A stretch of DNA of 64,000 nucleotides from Acinetobacter pittii (GTDB lineage Bacteria > Pseudomonadota > Gammaproteobacteria > Pseudomonadales > Moraxellaceae). The translations under genes were made by a program, and so were the position numbers. Below the pieces are notes generated by a model. That model was given only the letters and a program-made list of their open reading frames with translations, had not been told where the DNA came from and ran no database searches. The stretch covers positions 1,550,001 to 1,614,000 of the forward strand of contig NZ_CP139249.1 of the NCBI RefSeq assembly GCF_034064985.1, written 5' to 3'. Positions 18,717 to 26,257 of this stretch are shown here, in pieces. The stretch's first letter is position 1; every line of letters begins with the position of its first letter.

Positions 18717-20123
18717 ATGAGCAGTTTTGATGAAATACAAAATCGAGAAGCGGGGTTACATAAAAAATTATCCGCAAAACAGATGGGAATGATTGCAATT
18801 GGTGGAGCGATTGGTACAGGGCTGTTCATGGGGAGCAAGTTCGCAATTAGCTTTGCTGGCCCAGCCGTCATTGTGAGTTATGCCATTGGTGGCTTAATCG
18901 CATTTGCTATCATGGCTTGTTTGGCTGAGATGACGGTTCAGCACCCTACGTCAGGCTCATTTGGGGCATATGCTGAGCATTATGTAAGTCCGCTTGCTGG
19001 GTTTTTAGTCCGTTATTGTTATTGGGCATGTATTGTGTTAGCGGTCGGTACAGAAATTACAGCAGTTGCTGACTATATGAAATTATGGTTTCCAGATGTA
19101 GGTTCCTGGGTCTGGATCGCTTTTTTCTCGCTGACGTTACTTGTGGTTAATGCATATAGTGTTAAAGCTTTTGGATTGGTTGAATATTGGTTTTCGACCA
19201 TAAAAGTCTTTGCAATTATTGTATTTATTCTTTTAGCAATTGGTATTTTGACTCAAGGTCATGGAGGAGCAGCTCAGGTTGTCTCTAATCTAACTGAACA
19301 TGGGGGCTTTTTCCCTCATGGTTTTAGTGGAGTCTGGATTGGAGTAATCATTTCAATATTTAGCTATTTAAGTATTGAAATGATCGCTGTAGCGGCAGGT
19401 GAGGCTAAAGATCCAGAAAGAGCAGTTAAGAAAGCTTTTAAAAGTACGGCAATTCGCTTAATCCTATTTTATTTACTGTCTTTATTTCTCATAGTGGCAC
19501 TTGTTCCTTGGACAACTTTAATTGGAATCGACGCGACCAGTCCTTTTGTGATGGTGATGAAAATTGTAGGCATCCCATATGCAGACAGTATTTTAAATTT
19601 TATTGTAATTGTCGCGGCCTTATCAGCCATGAATAGTATGCTGTATATCTCGACACGTATGCTATTTAGTTTGTCACGAGCTGGTGATGCACCAAAACTA
19701 TTCGGTCGTATTAGTCACAATGGGGTACCAATTAACGCATTGTTATTGTCAGCTGTTGGTATTGGTATCGCGAGTATTGTTTATACCATTAATCCGAGCT
19801 CTGCTTTCCCGATCATGATTGCTTTATCTATGTTTGGTGCGTTGTTCACTTGGGGCAGTATTTTCATTACCCATATGTTTTTTAGAAAGAATATGGCACG
19901 AAAAGGAGAACAGTTAAAATTTAAGGTTCCAGCGAGCCAGTTAATTTCACTGTTGGGATTAATCGCAATTTTAAGTATCACCATCACGACATGGTTTACC
20001 AATGAATTTAAGTCAACTTTACAATTCGGAGTTCCATTAGTTGTTGTGCTTACGTTTTTTTATTATTTAAAACGTTCATCAGCCAAACTTGCTTTAAATG
20101 CTCATGAAGAATCATTGAAGTGA
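18717..20123 (+). CDS. Amino acid permease of the AAT/APC type
   Basis: Inner-membrane proton symporter of 468 residues with about 12 hydrophobic segments. The APC signature GGAIGTGLFMGS lies near residues 30-41, followed by the LAEM and TSGSFGAYAEHYVSPLAGF motifs characteristic of the AroP/GabP/LysP subgroup. AGGAGG five bases before the ATG is a strong ribosome site. Its place between kynureninase and kynurenine formamidase suggests it imports kynurenine, tryptophan or a related aromatic amino acid; the specificity cannot be read from sequence. Confidence 0.88.
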   Translation: MSSFDEIQNREAGLHKKLSAKQMGMIAIGGAIGTGLFMGSKFAISFAGPAVIVSYAIGGLIAFAIMACLAEMTVQHPTSGSFGAYAEHYVSPLAGFLVRYCYWACIVLAVGTEITAVADYMKLWFPDVGSWVWIAFFSLTLLVVNAYSVKAFGLVEYWFSTIKVFAIIVFILLAIGILTQGHGGAAQVVSNLTEHGGFFPHGFSGVWIGVIISIFSYLSIEMIAVAAGEAKDPERAVKKAFKSTAIRLILFYLLSLFLIVALVPWTTLIGIDATSPFVMVMKIVGIPYADSILNFIVIVAALSAMNSMLYISTRMLFSLSRAGDAPKLFGRISHNGVPINALLLSAVGIGIASIVYTINPSSAFPIMIALSMFGALFTWGSIFITHMFFRKNMARKGEQLKFKVPASQLISLLGLIAILSITITTWFTNEFKSTLQFGVPLVVVLTFFYYLKRSSAKLALNAHEESLK

Positions 20124-20130
20124 GAGATTT

Positions 20131-20877
20131 ATGAGACTATATGACAATGCTAGAACTGTGGCAAATGAACATAAGATATTGGCAGGATTTCAACGGACAA
20201 GTTTACTTAGCTACCAAAAATTCACCCATATGGCAGATATCCAATATGGTCCGAACCCAAGATCAACTTTAGATTTATTTCCTTTAGAGCAAGCCAAGAA
20301 GACTGTTATTTTTATTCATGGTGGTTATTGGCAATGGTGTGATAAGTCAGATTTTGCATTTATCGCACCGGATGTTCTAGCCAAGGGCGCACAGTGTGTG
20401 CTTTTAGAATATGATCTGGCACCACAAAGTAAAATCTCAGATATTACTTCTCAAGTTAATCAAGCTTTCGATTTTATTCGAGAGCAAGACTGGAGAACCG
20501 ATGAGGTGGTTCTGGTGGGGCATTCGGCAGGGGCACATCTAGCTGCTTTTTTTTTAGGTCATCCACTTATATCTGAGATGGTGTTGTTAAGTGGAATTTA
20601 TGATTTAGAGCCTATACAAAGCACTCATTTAAATCATGCGCTCAATCTTTCAAGGGAAGATATCTTAAAATATAGCCCTATTCATTACAGTGATCGAGTT
20701 ACTATTTCATGTTCAATTTTATGTGGTGAGCTGGAACTTGATGAGTTGAAATGGCAAAGCCAAACTTATTTTGAAAGTAAAAAAGGGCAAGATCAGAATT
20801 TAGTATCTTTTAAACTTATACCTCATATTAATCATTATACGATTTTAGAGCATTATTTTAGATATATATTAAGTTAG
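20131..20877 (+). CDS. Alpha/beta-hydrolase kynurenine formamidase, AFMID type
   Basis: 248-residue hydrolase with the oxyanion motif HGGYW at residues 63-67 and the nucleophile elbow GHSAGAH (S132). A likely catalytic Asp lies in the GELELDE region and the His in HINHYTIL near the C-terminus. HGGYW is the hallmark of animal/fungal-type arylformamidase and differs from the usual bacterial KynB, a metal-dependent cyclase-family protein. Operon position after kynU supports N-formylkynurenine hydrolysis. It begins 7 bases after the permease stop. An all-A/T hairpin (20885-20909) follows the gene. Confidence 0.82.
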   Translation: MRLYDNARTVANEHKILAGFQRTSLLSYQKFTHMADIQYGPNPRSTLDLFPLEQAKKTVIFIHGGYWQWCDKSDFAFIAPDVLAKGAQCVLLEYDLAPQSKISDITSQVNQAFDFIREQDWRTDEVVLVGHSAGAHLAAFFLGHPLISEMVLLSGIYDLEPIQSTHLNHALNLSREDILKYSPIHYSDRVTISCSILCGELELDELKWQSQTYFESKKGQDQNLVSFKLIPHINHYTILEHYFRYILS

Positions 20878-20994
20878 ATATTTGAAAATAATATATAAGA
20901 TATTATTTTATGAAATAATTAACTTAGGGAGCAGGATCTAAATGTGATTTAGTTCACAGCTTGCTGTATTTTTTATAGAAAGAGTGTGTTCTTA

Positions 20995-21023
20995 TTGACC
21001 GGAATAAAGAATTTAATTAGATT
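20995..21023 (+). promoter_or_regulatory. Promoter of candidate small RNA
   Basis: TTGACC (20995-21000), exactly 17 bases, TAGATT (21018-21023). It lies more than 100 bases after the preceding gene, and no coding frame follows; a terminator comes about 95 bases later. Confidence 0.5.
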
Positions 21024-21029
21024 AAAAAG

Positions 21030-21118
21030 ATAGTGCTTTCTCTCTAAATGGCAAAATGTTTAGCTGTTGTTTAGTTGAGTTTCAAGTCCGTAGCTTCCCA
21101 AGATGCGGACTTTTTTAT
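21030..21118 (+). ncRNA. Candidate intergenic small RNA, about 88 nt
   Basis: The predicted transcript runs from about 21030 to the T run at 21112-21117. It ends in a terminator stem GTCCGTA/TGCGGAC (one G-U pair) around an 11-base loop containing CTTCCCAAGA. An upstream 5-base hairpin CTAAA/TTTAG lies at about 21049-21068. No significant reading frame is present. The loop motif recurs in the orphan terminator at 30931-30954. Acinetobacter is known to carry families of small RNAs, some related to phage P1 C4 RNA; membership here is unproven. Confidence 0.45.
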
Positions 21119-21475
21119 TTGACTTTTAAAAACAATAAGATAAAGGGTGGTGTAGCTATAATATCTATCCAAAGATTAATATGAATGAATAAGATAGACA
21201 TGTGATAAATAAGAAATAAATTAGGATTTTCTTTTCATGATTTAACTCGAATTATTATTTAATTAATGAATTATATAAAATATATTTTACCAAACTGACA
21301 AAGTGTGAGATTACACTCGGAAGTTCATGAATTTGTCATATAGGTTAGATAAATTAAAAACAGAAAAATAAAAGAGACAAGGCTATAGAACATAATTTAA
21401 TAATATATGGCATCTGCAAATAATTGGTTTAGTCGGCTCTTATGAGCTGGTTTTTTTATTTTTAAAGGAGTGTTA
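21119..21475 (+). other. AT-rich spacer ending in a terminator
   Basis: No gene seen. A short hairpin AGTGT/ACACT lies near 21311-21326. A terminator-like hairpin at 21434-21450 (CGGCTC, loop TTAT, GAGCTGG) is followed by seven Ts just before the ribosome site of the next gene, so it would end any transcript entering from upstream. Confidence 0.5.
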
Positions 21476-21757
21476 ATGAAAGTACAGTATTTCGAAGGAG
21501 GCATGTATAAACATATGTGTCCTGCTTGCGGATATCTTCATTATATTCCTGTACATTATCCTTTCTCTAACGGCAACCAATGGTTTTTTAATGGTAACTT
21601 GGAAAAACCGACATTTGCTCCCATCATAACTATAAATGAATATTGTAATTACTTTATTAAAGATGGTTTTATTGAGTATACTATTAATTGTAGACATCCT
21701 TTAGCTGGATGTACGGTTGAGTTACCAGAACTAGAATTAAATAATTATAGATTATAA
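21476..21757 (+). CDS. Small DUF6527-like protein of phage type
   Basis: 93-residue protein. The CPACGYLHYIPV motif near residue 17, NQWFFNGNLEKPTFAPIITI, and the final C-R-H-P-LAGCTVELPEL resemble the DUF6527 family, short putative zinc-binding proteins found mainly in prophages. AAGGAG lies five bases before the ATG at 21476; a GTG six bases earlier is less likely because it overlaps that site. No other phage gene was recognised nearby, so it may be a stray from a lost prophage. Function unknown. Confidence 0.65.
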   Translation: MKVQYFEGGMYKHMCPACGYLHYIPVHYPFSNGNQWFFNGNLEKPTFAPIITINEYCNYFIKDGFIEYTINCRHPLAGCTVELPELELNNYRL

Positions 21758-21950
21758 TAATTTGGGTATTTATTTTAACTGTAATCTTTTAAAGAAAGTA
21801 TACTACTTTAAGTAAGCGGTATTTACGCAATATATCTTTACGTATTTGATATTGAACAGCTATATTTTAAAAAAATGTAAATCTCTTTTGTTTGAAGGCT
21901 GTATTTAAATTTGCAATAATTTTTATAACTTACTATTTTATATTTTATGT

Positions 21951-22064
21951 ATGGATATCTGGAAATTTTTAAAAAGCTTTAATACGACTGGAACATATCT
22001 CATTATTTCTACATTTATATTATTATTAATACTTATATATTTTTACATTATACATCCAACCTAA
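21951..22064 (+). CDS. Possible 37-residue membrane peptide
   Basis: A short frame encodes MDIWKFLKSFNTTGTY, then a strongly hydrophobic helix of about 18 residues (LIISTFILLLILIYFYII), then HPT. The topology, a short polar N-terminus and one membrane span, is that of small membrane proteins. There is no ribosome site. A promoter-like pair TTGCAA (21911-21916), 17 bases, TATTTT (21934-21939) would start the mRNA within a few bases of the ATG, so translation would be leaderless. AT-rich sequence easily yields such frames, so this is tentative. The rest of 21758-22168 shows nothing else. Confidence 0.3.
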   Translation: MDIWKFLKSFNTTGTYLIISTFILLLILIYFYIIHPT

Positions 22065-22168
22065 TCTAAATGATAAAATAGTAAAATAATTAACTATTCT
22101 AAAATTTTTGCTTTATTAATTTATTTGAATTAGTTCTCACTTTTGATTAAAAAAAGATAAGAGCATTG

Positions 22169-22224
22169 CATGTACCCAAGTTTTATGAAAATATGACTTG
22201 GTCATAATACATGGAGAATATAAT
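22169..22224 (+). promoter_or_regulatory. Promoter with overlapping dyad before the S8 protease
   Basis: A perfect -10 hexamer TATAAT lies at 22219-22224. Just upstream is a two-part inverted repeat: CATGTA (22169) with TACATG (22208), nested around CCAAGT (22176) and ACTTGG (22196). The inner right arm covers the -35 position, where no good hexamer exists. This suggests an activator-dependent or repressed promoter for the protease gene 93 bases downstream. Confidence 0.45.
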
Positions 22225-22316
22225 AAAAATTCCTTTCTAAAAAAATTAACTTCTCAATATAAAAACTGTACTAATCATAACAATGATATCTGAAGTAAAA
22301 GATATGGAGATTTTTT

Positions 22317-23495
22317 ATGAAGTTTTGCCAAGTTTCGAGTTTTCTTTTAACAATAGCTGTGAGTCATTTAATTTATGCTGCACCAGCTACAACCAATCCT
22401 GTATTAGGTTCTTCTCAAGCAAAAGGAATCATTAAAAACCAATATATTGTTATTCTCAATAAAGATGCTGGTCCTTCTAACGATTTTGCAAAAAATATTG
22501 CTAAACAACATGGTGGGAAGGTATTACAGACCTATGACACTGTACTTAAGGGGTTTGCTGTTTATCTGCCTGAGGCTGCTGGTACTGCTTTTGTTGAAGC
22601 CATGAAAAAAAATCCAAATGTCCTTTCAGTAGAAAATGACACAATCATAAAAATTGATGCGACTACTCAAAGCAATCCAGATTGGGGGTTAGATCGTATT
22701 GACCAAAAAGCCTTACCTTTAAATTCTGCTTACTCCTACTTACAGACAGGCTCTGGGACAACGGCTTATATTGTTGATACAGGAATATTATCTACACATC
22801 AACAGTTCTCTGGACGGGTATTAAGTGGTTATACCGCGATATCTGATGGAAATGGCACAACGGATTGTAATGGTCATGGTACTCATGTTGCAGGAACAGT
22901 TGGTGGTAGTACGTATGGTGTTGCTAAGAACGTAAGTTTGGTACCAATACGAATTTTAGGATGTGATGGGTCTGGTGCTTCGAGTAACGTGATTGCTGGG
23001 TTAGATTGGATATTAAAAAATGGTAAAAAGCCAGCTGTGGTGAATATGTCTTTAGGCGGTGATGCGAACACATCCTTAGATAGCGCAGTAGAAAACTTAT
23101 TTAATAACGGTTATGTGATGGTTGTCGCTGCAGGAAATTCTAATACAGATGCATGTAGTTCTTCTCCTGCCAGAGTAAGTAAGGCGATTACGGTTGCTGC
23201 TACAGATAATACAGATACTCGAGCCAGCTATTCTAATTATGGAAGCTGTGTTGATATTTTTGCACCTGGAAGTCAGATTAACTCTTCTTGGATTGGTAAC
23301 AATACAGCAACTAAAATTTTAAATGGAACCTCAATGGCTACGCCACATGTTGCTGGGGTAGTTGCTGAAATGTTGCAAAGTACACCTAACGCAACACCTC
23401 AGACAATCTCGACCAATCTTTTAAATCAAGCAAGTAGTAATGTGGTAAAAAATCCTTCTGGTAGCCCAAATCGGTTGCTATATAAATCTCCGTAA
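22317..23495 (+). CDS. Secreted subtilisin-like serine protease (S8 family)
   Basis: 392-residue pre-pro-protease. Signal peptide about 1-21 (cut near YAA-PAT); inhibitor I9 propeptide about 40-115; peptidase S8 domain from about 120. The catalytic triad is D154 (VDTG), H187 (GHGTHVAG) and S339 (NGTSMATPH), with oxyanion N274 (AAGNS). Cysteines 184, 216, 280 and 311 may form disulfides, as in proteinase K-type enzymes. A. baumannii has a serum-resistance subtilisin named PKF, and this may be its orthologue. GGAG lies seven bases before the ATG. Monocistronic, with a terminator after it. Confidence 0.92.
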   Translation: MKFCQVSSFLLTIAVSHLIYAAPATTNPVLGSSQAKGIIKNQYIVILNKDAGPSNDFAKNIAKQHGGKVLQTYDTVLKGFAVYLPEAAGTAFVEAMKKNPNVLSVENDTIIKIDATTQSNPDWGLDRIDQKALPLNSAYSYLQTGSGTTAYIVDTGILSTHQQFSGRVLSGYTAISDGNGTTDCNGHGTHVAGTVGGSTYGVAKNVSLVPIRILGCDGSGASSNVIAGLDWILKNGKKPAVVNMSLGGDANTSLDSAVENLFNNGYVMVVAAGNSNTDACSSSPARVSKAITVAATDNTDTRASYSNYGSCVDIFAPGSQINSSWIGNNTATKILNGTSMATPHVAGVVAEMLQSTPNATPQTISTNLLNQASSNVVKNPSGSPNRLLYKSP

Positions 23496-23518
23496 TAAGA
23501 AATAAGGCTTGAGATTGG

Positions 23519-23540
23519 AAAAGGTCCCGAAGGACCTTTC
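23519..23540. terminator. Bidirectional terminator between convergent genes
   Basis: Stem AAAGGTCC/GGACCTTT (23520-23527 with 23532-23539), loop CGAA, flanked by A and T runs. It serves the protease gene on the plus strand and the SulP gene on the minus strand, whose stop codon begins at 23543. Confidence 0.85.
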
Positions 23541-24995
23541 TTAAATTTTTGCATGGGTGCCATATTTATCAATCATGATTGAGCTGGCTTCATTTAAACC
23601 ACGCACCGTTACCTTAATACCGTTCTTCTGAAATTTATTCACTACTGAATCTAGCATGGCAACTGAGGTCACATCCCAAATATGAGAATGAGTGAGATCA
23701 ATAATGACTTCTTTAACTGCTTCTTTAAAGTTAAAACTTTGCATAAATTTTTCAGATGAACTGAAAAATATTTGGCCTCTTAATTCATATAAGCGAGCTT
23801 GATCTTCGAATGAAGTTTCTATACGAATATCATTTTCAAGTTTATTTGCTAAGAACAGTGCTGAAAGTAATACGCCGGTTAAAACACCTAACGCTAAGTT
23901 ATGGGTAGCAACTACTACAATAACGGTAGCGATCATAACAACATTACTACTTTTAGGATTATTTTTAAATTGAGTCAGTGAACTCCACTCAAAAGTACTA
24001 ATTGATACCATAATCATGACGGCAACCAGAGCGGCCATGGGAATAACCTTTAACCAGTCACTTAAAAATACAACGAGAATAAGTAAGAATATACCTGCAC
24101 AAAAAGTGGATAAGCGTGTGCGACCACCCGATTTTACATTAATCATTGATTGACCAATCATGGCACAACCCGCCATACCTCCCATAAAACCTGAAGCGAT
24201 ATTCGCAATGCCTTGACCTTTACATTCTTGAAACTTATTACTAGATGTATCTGTCATTTCATCAACGATTGTTGCCGTCATCATTGACTCAAGTAGACCA
24301 ACGGCAGCAAGAGCTAAAGAATATGGAAGAATAATCAGGAGTGTTTCTAAATTAAAAGGAATATCGGGAATTAGAAATATCGGCAAAGTGTCTGGTAGTG
24401 AACCCATATCACCAACCGTTCGAACATTAAAACCTAAAAAAATAGCCAGTAATGTGACTACTACAATACAGATAAGGGGAGAAGGAAAGAATTTTCCAAT
24501 TTTGGGAATATAGGGGAATAGATAAATAATTCCTAAACCAATGGCTACTAGTAAGTAGACATGCCATGTCACGCTTATTAATTCTGGTAATTGAGCCATA
24601 AAGATGAGTATCGCTAAAGCATTAACGAATCCAATAACAACCGACTTGGAAACAAAACGCATGAGTTTGGCGAGTTTAAAATATCCAGCCAAAATTTGTA
24701 TGACGCCAGTTAATACCGTTGCAGCAAATAAATATTGAAGTCCATGTTCCTTTACGAGCGTAGTCATAACCAAAGCCATGGCACCCGTAGCCGCCGAAAT
24801 CATAGCGGGACGACCACCGACAAAAGAAATAATGACGGCAATACAAAAAGAGGCATATAGGCCAACTTTTGGATCTACACCTGCGATAATTGAAAATGCA
24901 ATTGCTTCTGGAATTAAAGCAAGACCCACAACAAGACCGGAAAGAATATCTGCGCGGACATTAGAGAACCATTGTTCTCGGACATTCAATAACAT
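23541..24995 (-). CDS. SulP-family anion transporter with STAS domain
   Basis: Inner-membrane permease of 484 residues. It has the SLC26/SulP N-terminal signature ([35 protein letters not shown]), about 10-14 membrane segments, and a short C-terminal STAS domain (about 395-484; [21 protein letters not shown]). Family members carry sulfate, bicarbonate, dicarboxylates or other anions, and the substrate cannot be told here. The mRNA leader contains strong hairpins (25030-25083). Confidence 0.9.
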   Translation of the reverse strand: MLLNVREQWFSNVRADILSGLVVGLALIPEAIAFSIIAGVDPKVGLYASFCIAVIISFVGGRPAMISAATGAMALVMTTLVKEHGLQYLFAATVLTGVIQILAGYFKLAKLMRFVSKSVVIGFVNALAILIFMAQLPELISVTWHVYLLVAIGLGIIYLFPYIPKIGKFFPSPLICIVVVTLLAIFLGFNVRTVGDMGSLPDTLPIFLIPDIPFNLETLLIILPYSLALAAVGLLESMMTATIVDEMTDTSSNKFQECKGQGIANIASGFMGGMAGCAMIGQSMINVKSGGRTRLSTFCAGIFLLILVVFLSDWLKVIPMAALVAVMIMVSISTFEWSSLTQFKNNPKSSNVVMIATVIVVVATHNLALGVLTGVLLSALFLANKLENDIRIETSFEDQARLYELRGQIFFSSSEKFMQSFNFKEAVKEVIIDLTHSHIWDVTSVAMLDSVVNKFQKNGIKVTVRGLNEASSIMIDKYGTHAKI

Positions 24996-25029
24996 GAGAA
25001 ATAGCCTAAGTTCTAAATTTTGAAAAGGC

Positions 25030-25083
25030 TAGTGATGTGATATACCAACACAAGCGACTACACCACATCACTAAACAGTGATG
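25030..25083 (-). promoter_or_regulatory. Structured mRNA leader of the SulP gene
   Basis: Read on the minus strand, three segments lie in order: A, CATCACT (25083-25077); B, TAGTGATGTGGTGTA (25073-25059); C, TATATCACATCACTA (25044-25030). B and C form a 15-base-pair stem with two G-U pairs and a 14-base loop. A and the start of B form a perfect 7-base hairpin with a short loop. B cannot do both. C is followed by GCCTTTTC 34 bases before the start codon. The G-U pairs exist only in the RNA read in the gene's direction. Confidence 0.5.
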
Positions 25084-25221
25084 AGTTATTTACAAGGGAT
25101 AGGGGTAAATAAACTTAAGGTGGCGTAAGTGTCATAGGTATAAAGATTTGGGACATTTAAAAGTGCCCGAAGAATAACATAAGTTTTTTAAGGTTGACTA
25201 ACTTAAGCTTGCTAAAACAGA

Positions 25222-25854
25222 TTAATCATAATTTTTCATTTCGGCTTTAGGCATTGAAGTAAACTCATTCGAAGGCATCTCTAAGAAAAAGTCTTTTGCT
25301 TCAGCGTGAGAGCAGTTAAGCCAATCATTTCTAAGATCCTCAGGTATTACAATAATTGAGCGTTTTTCATCAGTAGATTTGTGAAATTGTTTCATGAAAG
25401 GGTGATGATCAGCATTAATTGTTAATATCGACATTGATCTAACTTTCTGTTCATCTATAAGTGTTTCTTCATAGATTGCAGCAAGGGTAAAAGGTTGTCT
25501 ATCTTGACGGAAAATTCCATACCAATGAGCTTTTCCATTAATGTATTTAGGTTCATAGATGGCTTCAACAGGAATAAGTGCAAACTGATCATTTAACCAA
25601 GCATGTTTAAAAGAGCGCTTTTGTTCTACTGTCTCTGTTCTGGCATTATAGGTTGCATATTTGAATGCGATTTCTTTGGCATAAGGAGGAAGCATTCCAA
25701 ATTTAGCTTTTCGCCACTCAAGCTCATTTTGATGAGATAAAATGAGTGGACAATCATCACTCGGAAAAACATCCAACTTATATTCAAAAGTTGGTTCAAA
25801 TAAATTTAATTGATCGGCATGTTTTTTCTGAATAGGTTTAAAGTTCGCACACAT
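25222..25854 (-). CDS. SRAP/HMCES-type abasic-site crosslink protein (YedK-like)
   Basis: Protein of the SOS-response-associated peptidase family, which shields abasic sites in single-stranded DNA by a thiazolidine link through Cys2. It has 210 residues. The essential Cys2 follows the initiator (MCANF). Other conserved features are the YNARTETVEQKRSFKHAW stretch, the glutamate motif LIPVEAIYEP, and the histidine in HPFMKQFHKSTDEKRSIIVI. It lies alone between the SulP gene and gdhB. No LexA box was seen. E. coli YedK is about 222 residues, so this is full length. Confidence 0.88.
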   Translation of the reverse strand: MCANFKPIQKKHADQLNLFEPTFEYKLDVFPSDDCPLILSHQNELEWRKAKFGMLPPYAKEIAFKYATYNARTETVEQKRSFKHAWLNDQFALIPVEAIYEPKYINGKAHWYGIFRQDRQPFTLAAIYEETLIDEQKVRSMSILTINADHHPFMKQFHKSTDEKRSIIVIPEDLRNDWLNCSHAEAKDFFLEMPSNEFTSMPKAEMKNYD

Positions 25855-26257
25855 AAGACCGCCTTGCTTATAAAACTCTTCTTTAATTACAGCTTCTAAC
25901 TTTTATCTTTTTATCATGTATATTTTTCTCATTAGAATTGTCTCTTTGAGTATTAATTTTTAACAATCAATTACTTCGTAATTAGTGTTTATTTAATTTA
26001 AGCCGTTTTAAAGACAAGCTAGATATAAAATGAGTAGAGCAGTGAATGAATAGAAAAATCGTAAAGTTAAGTTGCTCATCTTAAAGAGAGTTTATTTATT
26101 TTTAATAGCTACTTTTATGCAACAGAGCCTTTCAGAAATTTAGATTTTAATAGATTAGTTATTCATCATAATACAAATCATATAGAGAACTCATACAAAC
26201 CAATGATTAAAGGTTTAAAAATTCTCGGAAAATTTTGACAATTTATAAGGTGGACAC
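25855..26257. other. Intergenic region before gdhB
   Basis: 403 AT-rich bases between the divergent SRAP gene and gdhB. No gene, RNA or strong repeat was seen. TTGACA near 26235 lies too close to the gdhB start to be its -35 element. AAGGTGGA six to eight bases before 26258 is the gdhB ribosome site. Confidence 0.4.

Noticed and set aside
20878..22316. Possible tRNA or attachment site in the AT-rich island
   Set aside because: No cloverleaf, TTC-loop sequence or integrase gene was found.
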